A stretch of DNA of 64,000 nucleotides. Source: Lysinibacillus louembei. Its GTDB lineage: Bacteria; Bacillota; Bacilli; Bacillales_A; Planococcaceae. The notes beneath the pieces are model-generated. The model ran no database searches. It saw only the letters and a list, made by a program, of their open reading frames with translations, and was not told the DNA's origin. Both the position numbers and the translations under genes were made by a program. Location: NCBI RefSeq assembly GCF_033880585.1, contig NZ_CP137624.1, positions 3,011,501 to 3,075,500 of the forward strand, in the 5' to 3' direction. Of this stretch, positions 52,457-61,521 are shown piece after piece (position 1 is the first letter of the stretch; the number at the start of each line of letters is the position of its first letter).

Positions 52457-52879
52457 TTAATAATCCGAGAAAATAATATACTGCTCTTCATCTGAGCAAT
52501 CACTTACATAATAATCCGTCCGACTTTCTACCTCAATCGCATTCAGCTGATTACAAGTCGTCGCAATCATCTTTTTATCACTATATGTATCTTTCGAATA
52601 ATCAATCTTTAAATCAATTTGATGATTGTGATGTCGAACATCGACATAAATCGGCTTCCCTTCAACCGTCTGCTCAACAATCCTCACCTGATCGCGCTTG
52701 CCATTTTCCACATTATCGAAAAACGCATAAAAGCGCTCCACATTATCAATCCCTTTGCGCGTCTTTGACACAATATCCTCCGCAAAAAAATGATATGTAT
52801 TATGCGGCACAGCCACCTGCTGCGTTACACAACCAGCCAACACCCAACTACAAGCAACGACCAAAAGCAACTTCTTCAT
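52457..52879 (-). CDS. Lipoprotein, DUF4362-like
   Basis: A 140-residue lipoprotein (lipobox VLAGC, Cys17). The mature part IDNVERFYAFFDNVENGKRDQVRIVEQTVEGKPIYVDVRH and YSKDTYSDKKMIATTCNQL fits a small family of Bacillus lipoproteins annotated DUF4362. Two Cys pairs could form a disulfide in the exported domain. SD AAAGGAGG precedes the ATG. Function unknown. Confidence 0.75.
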   Translation of the reverse strand: MKKLLLVVACSWVLAGCVTQQVAVPHNTYHFFAEDIVSKTRKGIDNVERFYAFFDNVENGKRDQVRIVEQTVEGKPIYVDVRHHNHQIDLKIDYSKDTYSDKKMIATTCNQLNAIEVESRTDYYVSDCSDEEQYIIFSDY

Positions 52880-52987
52880 AATCAGCCCTCCTTTATACCT
52901 TAGACGTAACAGCCACCTAAAAAGTTACATAAAAGTATAAAAAGTTTTGATGTAAAAAATAAATTTTACAAACGTAGATAATATCGT

Positions 52988-53052
52988 AGAAAAAAACACA
53001 CAATCCTAGCTGGCAGAGAAAATTCTCAGCGTTAGTTTGTGTGTTTTCTTCA
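52988..53052 (-). terminator. Terminator after ackA
   Basis: AAAACACACAA (52993-53003) pairs perfectly with TTGTGTGTTTT (53037-53047), with an inner CTAGC/GCGTTAG arm; minus strand continues as a T-run. Confidence 0.78.
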
Positions 53053-53059
53053 TACTTAT

Positions 53060-54253
53060 CTATAGTCCAGCTAACCGAACAACATCACGTGCAATCATCA
53101 CTTCTTCATTTGTTGGAATAACGATGACTTTAACGGGTGAGTGTGGGTAGCTGATAAATTGCTCTTTGCCACGCACGTTATTTAAAGCAGGGTCCCAATA
53201 AACCCCCATAAATTCAAGACCATGTAGAATACGAGCACGTGAGGCAATATCATTTTCCCCGATACCAGCTGTAAAGATGATGGCATCGACGCCAGACATA
53301 CGAGCAGCATAGGAACCAATGTATTTGTGAATGCGATTAGCGAATACTTCTAGTGCTATAATGGCACGCTCATCACCCTCTTCGGCAGCCGTTGATAAAT
53401 CGCGTAAGTCACTGGATAAACCTGATACGCCAAGCATCCCACTTTGCTTATTTAAAATATCAAGAACTTCATCCACCGTTTTTCCTGTTTTCTCCATAAT
53501 GAATGGAATTAAAGCAGGGTCAATGTTACCAGAGCGTGTTCCCATCGCAACACCAGCAAGTGGGGTAAAGCCCATCGATGTATCAATTGATTTTCCACCT
53601 TCGATTGCCGCAATACTTGCACCATTGCCAAGATGACAGGAAATGAGGCGAAGATTTTCAATTGGACGTCCTAATAATTCTGCTGCACGTTCAGCGACAT
53701 ATTTATGCGATGTGCCGTGGAAGCCATACTTTCGGATGCCATACTTATCGTAAAATTCATAAGGTAAACTATACAAGAATGATTTTTTTGGCATTGTTTG
53801 ATGGAATGCTGTATCAAATACTGCAATCGCTGGGATGTCTGGTAATACTTTGTGGAAAGCATGAATCCCAATGATATTAGCTGGATTATGCAGTGGTGCT
53901 AAGTCAGATAGCTCTTCAATTTCTGCGAGCACCATATCATCGATGATGACAGAATCATTGAATTTTTCACCACCGTGTACAACACGATGACCGACACCAT
54001 CAATTTCGTCTAATGATTGGACAATACCGTTTGTAATGAGCTTAGCTAATAACATTTGAACTGCAACAGTGTGGTCTGGAATATCTACTACTTCTGTGTC
54101 AGTTGTACCATCAAGGTTAGTAATCGTAAATATGCTATCTGCTAACCCAATTCTTTCAACAAGTCCTTTTGTAAGTACAGTTTCCTGTGGCATTTCAAAT
54201 AGTTGAAATTTTAATGATGAGCTGCCTGCATTGATTGCGATTATTTTAGACAT
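53060..54253 (-). CDS. ackA: Acetate kinase
   Basis: A 397-residue enzyme converting acetyl phosphate and ADP to acetate and ATP in overflow metabolism. The family signatures are clear: [21 protein letters not shown] at the start, [38 protein letters not shown], and [10 protein letters not shown] with the C-terminal [13 protein letters not shown]. The ATG at 54253 follows CAGGAGGA; the longer frame up to 54328 is untranslated leader. A cre-like site lies 50 bases upstream. No pta next to it. Confidence 0.96.
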   Translation of the reverse strand: MSKIIAINAGSSSLKFQLFEMPQETVLTKGLVERIGLADSIFTITNLDGTTDTEVVDIPDHTVAVQMLLAKLITNGIVQSLDEIDGVGHRVVHGGEKFNDSVIIDDMVLAEIEELSDLAPLHNPANIIGIHAFHKVLPDIPAIAVFDTAFHQTMPKKSFLYSLPYEFYDKYGIRKYGFHGTSHKYVAERAAELLGRPIENLRLISCHLGNGASIAAIEGGKSIDTSMGFTPLAGVAMGTRSGNIDPALIPFIMEKTGKTVDEVLDILNKQSGMLGVSGLSSDLRDLSTAAEEGDERAIIALEVFANRIHKYIGSYAARMSGVDAIIFTAGIGENDIASRARILHGLEFMGVYWDPALNNVRGKEQFISYPHSPVKVIVIPTNEEVMIARDVVRLAGL

Positions 54254-54302
54254 AGGTTTCCTCCTGAGATTAAATAAATTTCTTTTATAATAGAGATTGA
54301 CA

Positions 54303-54316
54303 AGATAACGCTTACA
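54303..54316 (-). promoter_or_regulatory. Catabolite-responsive element (cre) upstream of ackA
   Basis: Minus-strand TGTAAGCGTTATCT fits the cre consensus TGWAARCGYTWNCW at every position. CcpA control of ackA is known in Bacillus. The promoter itself is not clear. Confidence 0.6.
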
Positions 54317-54479
54317 GAAACCCATCATTTTGTGGCAACTATTTTGTCAACGTCCTCTTCGTTTAGTGTATCATTTTTTTTATGAATAATGGTGGGAATA
54401 TTCTATAAATTTCAGAGGATTTTGGCTAAGTATAGACTAAGAGCTATGGTTGTTTTCGTTTGCAAATACGACATTCTCC

Positions 54480-54502
54480 CTCATTCTCTATACGGAGAGA
54501 GA
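54480..54502 (-). repeat. Degenerate repeat half at the distal end of array 1
   Basis: CATTCTCTATACGGAGAGAG resembles the hairpin part of the array-1 repeat, without the ATTTCAATCC part, one spacer-length beyond the last intact repeat. Consistent with decay at the old, leader-distal end. Confidence 0.5.
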
Positions 54503-54538
54503 TCATTATACATTGAGAGGCTTTCATTTGTATAGGAG

Positions 54539-55378
54539 ATTTCAATCCATTCTCTCTATACAGAGAGAAACTCTTTTTTATGCTCATAATCAGGTAGTCG
54601 TCTGATTTCAATCCATTCTCTCTATACAGAGAGAAACTCGGTGGCTAAGATGTATACCTAGCGCTAGACTGATTTCAATCCATTCTCTCTATACAGAGAG
54701 AAACGGTTGCCCTCCACAGGAGCAAGGGACATTATAGATATTTCAATCCATTCTCTCTATACAGAGAGAAACCGGTGCGCGAATCACTGAATTTATGGCA
54801 AAAATATTTCAATCCATTCTCTCTATACAGAGAGAAACACCCATGAAATTCAGTGCTGTAGTAATTCCCTGAATTTCAATCCATTCTCTCTATACAGAGA
54901 GAAACCTAAACCATTCGGGCAAGACACAATTATATGGCAATTTCAATCCATTCTCTCTATACAGAGAGAAACATTCAGGAATTTGGCTATGCTGATCCAT
55001 TAATTTGATTTCAATCCATTCTCTCTATACAGAGAGAAACCTGGTTTTACACGTGAACAGTCCTATGCCACGCAAATTTCAATCCATTCTCTCTATACAG
55101 AGAGAAACAAATTGAAGATAACTATTAAATACAACAAGAAAAATTTCAATCCATTCTCTCTATACAGAGAGAAACCAATTGGACAAGTAAAAAAAATTGG
55201 AGATATGTATATTTCAATCCATTCTCTCTATACAGAGAGAAACCGTGTAGAAAAGCAAATTTTTTATGAGATGAACATTTCAATCCATTCTCTCTATACA
55301 GAGAGAAACGTTTACGAGTGTTACAGATCAATATAATTACTTCATATTTCAATCCATTCTCTCTATACAGAGAGAAAC
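54539..55378 (-). CRISPR. CRISPR array 1 (type I-C), 13 repeats, 12 spacers
   Basis: Thirteen identical 33-base repeats at 54539, 54605, 54672, 54740, 54806, 54873, 54940, 55008, 55076, 55143, 55211, 55277 and 55346; spacers 33-36 bases, all different. On the transcribed (minus) strand each repeat is GT, an 8-bp stem (TTCTCTCT/AGAGAGAA) with loop GTAT, then the 11-base handle TGGATTGAAAT. The handle and direction fit type I-C crRNAs cut by Cas5. The leader is at the high-coordinate side. Confidence 0.97.
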
Positions 55379-55545
55379 TGTGAAAAGACGCATAAAAATA
55401 TCATTTATCATCGTTTTTCACTTCAAAATAAATTTATGAAGTAATATTAACCCAATTATTTCCCCATGTAAATGGAAAACTCTACTTCTTTTTGGTGCGA
55501 ATCCCCCTATAAAACCATGTTCGCTTCACATTCGCACCCTTCTTT
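55379..55545 (-). promoter_or_regulatory. Leader of CRISPR array 1
   Basis: Similar to the leader of array 2: both have TTTTCACA directly before the first repeat, a conserved AATATTA-AATT block, and a 45-base palindromic element whose near edge is 115 bases from the first repeat (here 55494-55538, ends GGTGCGAAT and ATTCGCACC). No cas genes adjoin it. Confidence 0.7.
55494..55538. other. 45-base palindromic leader element, copy 1
   Basis: Ends GGTGCGAATCC and CATTCGCACC, with CATGTTCGCTT in the centre. The copy at 56742-56786 has the same length and arms with differences only between them. Confidence 0.8.
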
Positions 55546-55653
55546 AATTCTTTTTACTTTTCCAGCGCTCTAAAATATCATCAATTTCTCATTTTTTTGC
55601 TAAATCATTAGGATTCAAAAAGTAAATTAGTTAATAATCCTTAAAGTTACTAT

Positions 55654-55678
55654 CTACTCTCTCTGTATATAGAGAGAC
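55654..55678 (-). repeat. Degenerate repeat half at the distal end of array 2
   Basis: CTACTCTCTCTGTATATAGAG (first 20 bases: CTACTCTCTCTGTATATAGA) keeps the hairpin of the array-2 repeat with a two-base insertion but lacks ATTTCAATC. It lies one spacer-length below the degenerate repeat at 55713. Confidence 0.55.
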
Positions 55679-55712
55679 GACCATATTATTTAACACTTCT
55701 TCAACTTCACCA

Positions 55713-56626
55713 ATTTCAATCCACACTCTTCTGTATAGAGAAAGACAGCAAATAAAGTTGATTGATATCTAAAAGTATCGATTTCAATCCACTCTCTCTG
55801 TATAGAGAGAGACAAAAGTAACAAAAGGGAAACGGGGAGGAATTAAAATATTTCAATCCACTCTCTCTGTATAGAGAGAGACATTTACCATGAGGATAAA
55901 CGACGTAAATGTAGGATTTCAATCCACTCTCTCTGTATAGAGAGAGACATTATTTTTTTTGGTAAAGTTCAATAGTATACGAATTTCAATCCACTCTCTC
56001 TGTATAGAGAGAGACAATGATGGTGACAGCGAAAAATGTTACTGATACTATTTCAATCCACTCTCTCTGTATAGAGAGAGACTAAACAGCTAAATGAGCA
56101 TGATAGCTCAGGCGCAATTTCAATCCACTCTCTCTGTATAGAGAGAGACAATGATTACACTTTTATAGCTAAGAGTATACACAATTTCAATCCACTCTCT
56201 CTGTATAGAGAGAGACGATGTTAAGTATTCAAATCACATTATCGCACCTGTAATATTTCAATCCACTCTCTCTGTATAGAGAGAGACGTTGTTTCACCTT
56301 CTGAGTTGTGTAACATACTTTTAATTTCAATCCACTCTCTCTGTATAGAGAGAGACAAGTTTCGGTGTGCATTTACACTTCGAGATTCATATTTCAATCC
56401 ACTCTCTCTGTATAGAGAGAGACCGAACGTCGGTACGTGTACGTACAGCTAAAGCGTTATTTCAATCCACTCTCTCTGTATAGAGAGAGACGTTATACGG
56501 TTCAATAGATAGGTTTAATGTCTATATTTCAATCCACTCTCTCTGTATAGAGAGAGACGTAACTTGGAATCAAATGGACGCCTTGTTCGGGATATTTCAA
56601 TCCACTCTCTCTGTATAGAGAGAGAC
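55713..56626 (-). CRISPR. CRISPR array 2 (type I-C), 14 repeats, 13 spacers
   Basis: Repeats start at 55713 (degenerate, 34 bases), 55781, 55850, 55916, 55983, 56050, 56117, 56184, 56255, 56324, 56391, 56459, 56526 and 56594; the 13 intact ones are identical, 33 bases; spacers 33-38 bases. On the minus strand each repeat is GT, stem CTCTCTCT/AGAGAGAG with loop ATAC, handle TGGATTGAAAT. It differs from array 1 at four positions: loop reversed and one compensatory stem pair. It lies nearest cas2, and its old end is decayed. Confidence 0.97.
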
Positions 56627-56799
56627 TGTGAAAAACAACCTAAAATTAATAAATATCGTTGTTTTCCACTAAAAAAGTTTCTTTTTAGGTAATATTATCT
56701 CAATTCAATTACCAATTCAATGGATAATTAATCAAAATAGAGGTGCGAATCCTCTAGGAAAATCATGTTCGCTTGGCATTCGCACCAATAGGTTTGTTA
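56627..56799 (-). promoter_or_regulatory. Leader of CRISPR array 2 (between cas2 and array)
   Basis: 173 bases between cas2 and the first repeat. TTTTCACA borders the first repeat; the 45-base palindromic element is at 56742-56786, again 115 bases from the repeat, directly behind the cas2 stop. This is the expected site for new spacer insertion and for the crRNA promoter. Confidence 0.75.
56742..56786. other. 45-base palindromic leader element, copy 2
   Basis: GGTGCGAATCC at one end, CATTCGCACC at the other, CATGTTCGCTT in between. On the minus strand it forms a long stem that could terminate cas transcription or bind a protein. Confidence 0.8.
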
Positions 56800-57090
56800 T
56801 TATAAAATTAATGTTTCTTCTACATTAAAGCTTTCTTTAGCACCGATATGTTCTACTTTTGATTGATAGCGAGTACCCAATTGATAAAACCGTAAACTAT
56901 CTTTTTCAGAATCAATGATATCCATCAATTTTAATTTTAATTGCTTAAATTGAGTAGCGTCTACGATACATTCGAAAACAGAATTTTGCACGCGTACTCC
57001 ATAATTTTCACATGTCTTTGCCACTTTTCTTAGTCTTTTTTGACCTGTTGTTGATTTGGTGGCAACATCATAAGTAACTAAGACTAACAT
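56800..57090 (-). CDS. cas2: CRISPR-associated endonuclease Cas2
   Basis: A 96-residue ferredoxin-fold protein that bridges two Cas1 dimers in the spacer-integration complex. MLVLVTYDVATK with the conserved Asp8, RLRKVAKTCENYGVRVQNSVFECIVD and FYQLGTRYQSKVEHIGAK are typical of the type I-C Cas2. GTGAGGG precedes the ATG. Last gene of the cas operon, 10 bases after cas1 and next to the leader of array 2. Confidence 0.96.
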   Translation of the reverse strand: MLVLVTYDVATKSTTGQKRLRKVAKTCENYGVRVQNSVFECIVDATQFKQLKLKLMDIIDSEKDSLRFYQLGTRYQSKVEHIGAKESFNVEETLIL

Positions 57091-57099
57091 AACAATCCC

Positions 57100-58131
57100 T
57101 CACTTCCATAAGAATGGTGGATATTCTTCTAAATCACCTCGTAGGTGCCGAGCTAATAACATCGCTTGCGCATGCGGCACAAGCCCCCAATTAATTTTTT
57201 CTTTGAGGTAAGGATGTGTTAAAGGCTCCTGTTTACGCTCACGCCAAGCGTTGATAAATTTTTCTCTACCTTCATCCGTTAATAACACCGCACCATTTTC
57301 CTTCGCAAAGAAATCTTTTCCTGTGATAATTTTTTTATTGATTAGCTTTAATACGAAGCGATCTGCAATCACACCGCGTAATTCCTCCATCACATCAAGT
57401 GCTAATGAAGCTCTACCTGGTCGGTCACGATGCAAGTAGCCAACATAAGCATCCAAACCGACATTTTCCAGTGCTGCACTCACATCTTTCGCTAATAATG
57501 TGTAGGCTAAAGATAATAAAGCATTGATATTATCTGTAGGAGGTCTGCGATTTCTCGTTTTAAAAAAGAAATCATCCTTCTGTTGTAAAATCATTTGATC
57601 AAAGCAGCGGAAATAATGATTGGCAGCCTGTCCTTCCAAGCCACGAAGTATTTCCAAATCTTGCACCATTAAAATTTCCTGTAAATACTCGCTTAATGTA
57701 GCGGATATTTTTTTGAAAGCAGGCACATCAATCCGCATTGGATAATCGCGCGTCATGCGCTCCAATATCCATTTTTGATTGGCGACTTTTGCGAAGATAA
57801 AATTACGAGCAATTTTTGCACTTTCATTGGTGCTGTCAGAAAGGCGATATTGCGTTTTGCGCAGAACAACATTTCCTTTCGATTCACCGACCACTCTGGC
57901 TAAAAATTTCCCGCTCGTTGATAAAAAAGTAAGGGAAATATTACGCTCAGCACAAGCATGCATCAGCTTTGGGCTTGCACCCATATAGCCAAATGTACAA
58001 ATTGCTTCTAAATTGTGCAAAGGCACTTGACCCAAATGGTCTTCTCCTGCGGTTACGACAATTGTTTCACCTTTTAATGCCAAATAACTATTAGGGGTTG
58101 TAACAAACAATGTATTTAGTAATTTTCTCAT
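57100..58131 (-). CDS. cas1: CRISPR-associated integrase Cas1 (type I-C)
   Basis: A 343-residue integrase that inserts spacers. N-terminal beta domain (residues 1-90) and helical catalytic domain. Metal ligands Glu166 (RGLEGQAANHYF), His234 (YVGYLHRDRPGR) and Asp246 (SLALDVMEELR) are intact. The TTP-NS-Y and HAQAMLLARHLRGDLEEYPPFLWK segments are typical of Cas1c. Its ATG shares one base with the cas4 stop (TAATG), so the two are translationally coupled. Confidence 0.97.
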   Translation of the reverse strand: MRKLLNTLFVTTPNSYLALKGETIVVTAGEDHLGQVPLHNLEAICTFGYMGASPKLMHACAERNISLTFLSTSGKFLARVVGESKGNVVLRKTQYRLSDSTNESAKIARNFIFAKVANQKWILERMTRDYPMRIDVPAFKKISATLSEYLQEILMVQDLEILRGLEGQAANHYFRCFDQMILQQKDDFFFKTRNRRPPTDNINALLSLAYTLLAKDVSAALENVGLDAYVGYLHRDRPGRASLALDVMEELRGVIADRFVLKLINKKIITGKDFFAKENGAVLLTDEGREKFINAWRERKQEPLTHPYLKEKINWGLVPHAQAMLLARHLRGDLEEYPPFLWK

Positions 58132-58790
58132 TACAAAAACCTCTCCATATATTGACGTACGGGTGTTGAATCAATGAGTGTTGGTAAACATAGATTTTCT
58201 AAGGAACAGCTTTTACAATGCTTGCCAGGCTTTACTTTTGGCGTATGGCGACGGTCGTAATAATTGTACATTTGCTTAAAAATGAAGCGAACCTCATCTC
58301 TCAACTCATTGGTGATTTCGACCTCGACACGACGCTTAATCTCGTCATAAAATAAATACGCTTTTGGTACATCACAAACAAACATTTCTTCTAGGCACAT
58401 TGCCTGTGCCACAAGCTGCACAATATCCTCTTGCCCTGCCTTTGGTTTCCCGCGTTTATACTCCACAGGTACAGGTATATATTTTCCTTCTTCATTGATT
58501 AATTCGATACCTTGTTCATCTTCTATGAACTCAACCACATCACAAATACCTGTTGTTTTTAACTCGTGAGAGCGAACTTGCATCGCTCTCACAATCAATT
58601 TATTATGACGCTTCTCACGGATAAAGGGCTGGTCTGCTTTTTCATGGATGTGCTGCCCTTCAATTGTCTTCACGTTTTCTGCCCATTGTTGCTCGATATG
58701 AATTAAAGCCCATTGCCTTTGACAGAAGCGAAAATGCTGGATGCCTGATAGCATCAAATAGTTATCTTCGTTATTTTCCATCCAGCTCAT
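58131..58790 (-). CDS. cas4: CRISPR-associated Cas4 nuclease
   Basis: A 219-residue PD-(D/E)xK nuclease with an iron-sulfur cluster. Cys23 (FRFCQRQW) and the C-terminal CKSCSLENLC provide the four cluster ligands; the nuclease motif lies in TTGICDVVEF...PVPVEYKRGKPK, with QLVAQAMCLEEMF following. Cas4 trims prespacers and selects the PAM-proximal end together with Cas1-Cas2. The frame overlaps cas7 by 20 bases; the start may be the ATG at 58790 or at 58781. Confidence 0.96.
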   Translation of the reverse strand: MSWMENNEDNYLMLSGIQHFRFCQRQWALIHIEQQWAENVKTIEGQHIHEKADQPFIREKRHNKLIVRAMQVRSHELKTTGICDVVEFIEDEQGIELINEEGKYIPVPVEYKRGKPKAGQEDIVQLVAQAMCLEEMFVCDVPKAYLFYDEIKRRVEVEITNELRDEVRFIFKQMYNYYDRRHTPKVKPGKHCKSCSLENLCLPTLIDSTPVRQYMERFL

Positions 58791-59619
58791 ATGTTTTCAG
58801 CCCTTCTAAAGGTGATAACTTATAGAACTCCTCTTGAAACTCCTTTGCATCTTCAGGCATTTTCACTTCTAATGAGCGATGGACTTTTGCGGAAGAATAT
58901 TGACCAAGCTTGGAATCGTGCTCCCACCAAATCACTTTATGTACTTCAAGTGACCCTTCTGGACGCGCTGATGAGGCATCGTTTTCAAACAAAGAAACTA
59001 AAGCTTCCTGCAATTTTTGCGCATCCTCTCTTGTAAATCCTGTTTTTTCCGCAAGCTGGGTATTGATGCTGCCTACAAATTTATAAACGCCAAAATCCAC
59101 ACGGTGCTTCATCCCCATCGTATCAGAGCCTTTTTTATCACCCGTTACAGAATTTACACTTTTTGTAATTTGAATACTTGTAATATCAATCGGCTGCACG
59201 CTAATTGCTGGATGAATCGATACAGGCCCGCGTACACCAACCGATAAATTGCTTCCTTTAAAAGCGAATACTTGTCCAAAGGCGCGCACATCATACCACG
59301 TTTCAGCCGCAACTGCTGCAAATGTATCCGCATTCCCTTTCTTATCGGCTTTAATTTTCTTCAATTCGGGAATTGCATCTGCTCGGTCATTTAAGCTTTT
59401 AAAGCCATCTGCCGCGCGGTCATCTGATTGCACGAAAATCGCTTCCCCTAAATCCTGTAAACGGTTGCGTAACTTTCTTTTAATACAGACATCAGATACT
59501 TCCCCGTAACCGTCAAAATTTTGGCGTGGGCGATTGCCATTCAATGGGTCTCCATTTGGATTCGCATTGTGTACAGAAAAGATAACGGCAAAATCAACTT
59601 TGTAATCTAAAATTGTCAT
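58771..59619 (-). CDS. cas7: Cas7 (Csd2), type I-C Cascade backbone
   Basis: A 282-residue RRM-fold protein, the repeated backbone of the type I-C Cascade along the crRNA. MTILDYKVDFAVIFSVHNANPNGDPLNGNRPRQ is the hallmark N-terminus; DVCIKRKLRNRLQDL, DVRAFGQVFAF and GVRGPVSIHPAISVQPIDITSIQITKSVN follow. The ATG overlaps the cas8c stop as ATGA. No truncation seen. Confidence 0.97.
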   Translation of the reverse strand: MTILDYKVDFAVIFSVHNANPNGDPLNGNRPRQNFDGYGEVSDVCIKRKLRNRLQDLGEAIFVQSDDRAADGFKSLNDRADAIPELKKIKADKKGNADTFAAVAAETWYDVRAFGQVFAFKGSNLSVGVRGPVSIHPAISVQPIDITSIQITKSVNSVTGDKKGSDTMGMKHRVDFGVYKFVGSINTQLAEKTGFTREDAQKLQEALVSLFENDASSARPEGSLEVHKVIWWEHDSKLGQYSSAKVHRSLEVKMPEDAKEFQEEFYKLSPLEGLKTYELDGK

Positions 59620-61520
59620 GATTGTTCTTCCCCCTCTTTATCCTCTTTTTTTGTATATAAATCTTGGCGTTGGCTATAGTAACCTAACAAATATTTGCCG
59701 CTTAATGGCTTATTATTGAAATCATCATATTCAAACTTTGCAGCAATTTCATCAATTAGTTTTGAATAGCGAATACCTTTTTCACGCAATTTCATTTGAT
59801 ATGGCTGCAAATTGCGTTGAATTGTGCTCCACGTGCGTTGCGGGTTGCTTTGGAACATATTCATATAGCGTAGCGCATTGGTTGCACGATTCTCATCTCT
59901 CCCTAAAGCGCTTCGTTCCAGCACATCGGCTACTGCTAATAAACGGCCAAACAAATAATCGCGGTCTGTCGTTTCTGTATTTAATGCCACTTGCCATCCC
60001 TCCTTTTGATAATGTTTTTTTACTAACGCACACGCCACTGTTAATACTTGCTCCCACTCCCAATTTTGCTCGTAAAACTGTGGATTCGAAGCACGTACAA
60101 CTGAACTGCGGATAATATCAAGCGGAATATTGCGTCCATCTAAGACACAGGGTAACAAGCGCTCCATTACCCCTTTTACAACTTTATCACTTGGGCGTGG
60201 TCCAAAGGCAGCATGGGCAATCGTGTAAAAGGACGGCGAACCCTCAAACTCAATCCATTGATCCCCTTTTTTACGCGTTTGACGCCAGCTTGTTGTGCGA
60301 TGCCATTCACTTAAACGCTCAAAATACGTCCATATTTGAAAATCGCGATAATACAACACTGCAATTCGCCCTGGTGTCGCCGCGTCTAATGTCAAAATAT
60401 ATACCTTCTCATTTTCAAGCTCTTCAAAGGACATATTTTTTTGTCTGCCAACTAGTAAATGGCGATATTTCTCTGCTAACACTTCTCTTGTCTGCACTTT
60501 TTCTTCCTCAGTAGGCGTTTCTTGAAATAAATTCTCTAAATCAAGCTCGAATAAATCATCGGTTGCTGGAAACATATCTAAATATTGCGAGCCCCAAACA
60601 AGAAAGACACGCCCATCAATTTGCTTGCCTTGGCGTTCAATTAACCATTTTAACGCGTTATGTGCCTTTTGCGAGACATCATAGCTAATATTGGCTGCCT
60701 GTACACTATCTTTAAATCTGCCACGATATGTATAACCTGTGCCATCATTTGCTGAAATGAGCTTTGCCTTATCTCCCGAATTACGTAATTTATTCGGATG
60801 TCTCTCAATCATTGGGGCTATTTCACCTGATACATAGCAAATATCTTGTTTCTTTAATTTCGTATTGTAATAGGCTATATAAGCATTAAAAACCTCTTCA
60901 TTACGCCACAATAGTGGGATTTGTTGCTCTGGTTCATGGATGACGAAACGGACAAAGGCACTGGATTGCTCGCCAGCTAAGACAGAAAAGATTTTTGGCT
61001 TTTCCAGTTCTGTATTTGTCCATTGCTTTAAAAGACGGTGGTTTTCAGCATGCAATACCCTCTCGCTAATTAAATCAGCAATCAAACGCCCTTGTTTTAC
61101 ATAGTGATAAATGGCTGTCACATGCGGATGGGCATACGGTGATTCGCACCAATCGCGCAATTGCTCGATATATTTTTGAAACGCATCTGCTTTATCATCC
61201 TCGCCTGTATATTCACAGTAATCTCCCGCTACATACATCAACTTATCGTGCAAAACATGGGGGGCAAATTTTTTCCCTGCCCGACTGCCTGATTCCTCTG
61301 TAAACGGTAAAATTGTACTTGCTTTATCAATAGCTTCCGCTTTAATTAAATCTCCTGCTAAATTAATTGTAATTTCGATATGAGCCGTTTGTGTCGTATG
61401 AGAAATAGGCAGTAACATGTACTCAATGGGTGTGCCATCTTTTGCAGGTTTGGTCGCTACTTTCCCTACTTCATTTTGACTATTCTCATACGTTTCATAC
61501 AGCGCTTTTAAATAATTCAA
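59616..61520 (-). CDS. cas8c: Cas8c (Csd1), type I-C Cascade large subunit
   Basis: About 634 residues. The large subunit recognises the PAM and recruits Cas3; in type I-C an internal start also yields the small subunit Cas11c. I place the start at TTG 61520: it gives MNYLKALYETYENSQNEVG, the family N-terminus, 8 bases after AAGGAGGC, which lies within the end of cas5. The frame runs 47 codons further into cas5, but that part overlaps coding sequence and is not Cas8-like. Later features include LPFTEESGSRAGKKFAPHVLHDK, SSAFVRFVIHEPEQQ, FLVWGSQYLD and a helical C-terminus (GYYSQRQDLYTKKED). Confidence 0.95.
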   Translation of the reverse strand: MNYLKALYETYENSQNEVGKVATKPAKDGTPIEYMLLPISHTTQTAHIEITINLAGDLIKAEAIDKASTILPFTEESGSRAGKKFAPHVLHDKLMYVAGDYCEYTGEDDKADAFQKYIEQLRDWCESPYAHPHVTAIYHYVKQGRLIADLISERVLHAENHRLLKQWTNTELEKPKIFSVLAGEQSSAFVRFVIHEPEQQIPLLWRNEEVFNAYIAYYNTKLKKQDICYVSGEIAPMIERHPNKLRNSGDKAKLISANDGTGYTYRGRFKDSVQAANISYDVSQKAHNALKWLIERQGKQIDGRVFLVWGSQYLDMFPATDDLFELDLENLFQETPTEEEKVQTREVLAEKYRHLLVGRQKNMSFEELENEKVYILTLDAATPGRIAVLYYRDFQIWTYFERLSEWHRTTSWRQTRKKGDQWIEFEGSPSFYTIAHAAFGPRPSDKVVKGVMERLLPCVLDGRNIPLDIIRSSVVRASNPQFYEQNWEWEQVLTVACALVKKHYQKEGWQVALNTETTDRDYLFGRLLAVADVLERSALGRDENRATNALRYMNMFQSNPQRTWSTIQRNLQPYQMKLREKGIRYSKLIDEIAAKFEYDDFNNKPLSGKYLLGYYSQRQDLYTKKEDKEGEEQS

Positions 61521-61521
61521 T

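Noticed and set aside
54254-54328. N-terminal extension of acetate kinase by 25 residues
   Set aside because: The cre-like site lies in it and the ATG at 54253 has CAGGAGG and the canonical AckA start.
55112-55922. Open frames across the CRISPR arrays with repeated FSLYRE(N/S)GLK or SIHSLYTER peptides
   Set aside because: They are translations of the CRISPR repeats; no ribosome binding site and no protein character beyond the repeat.
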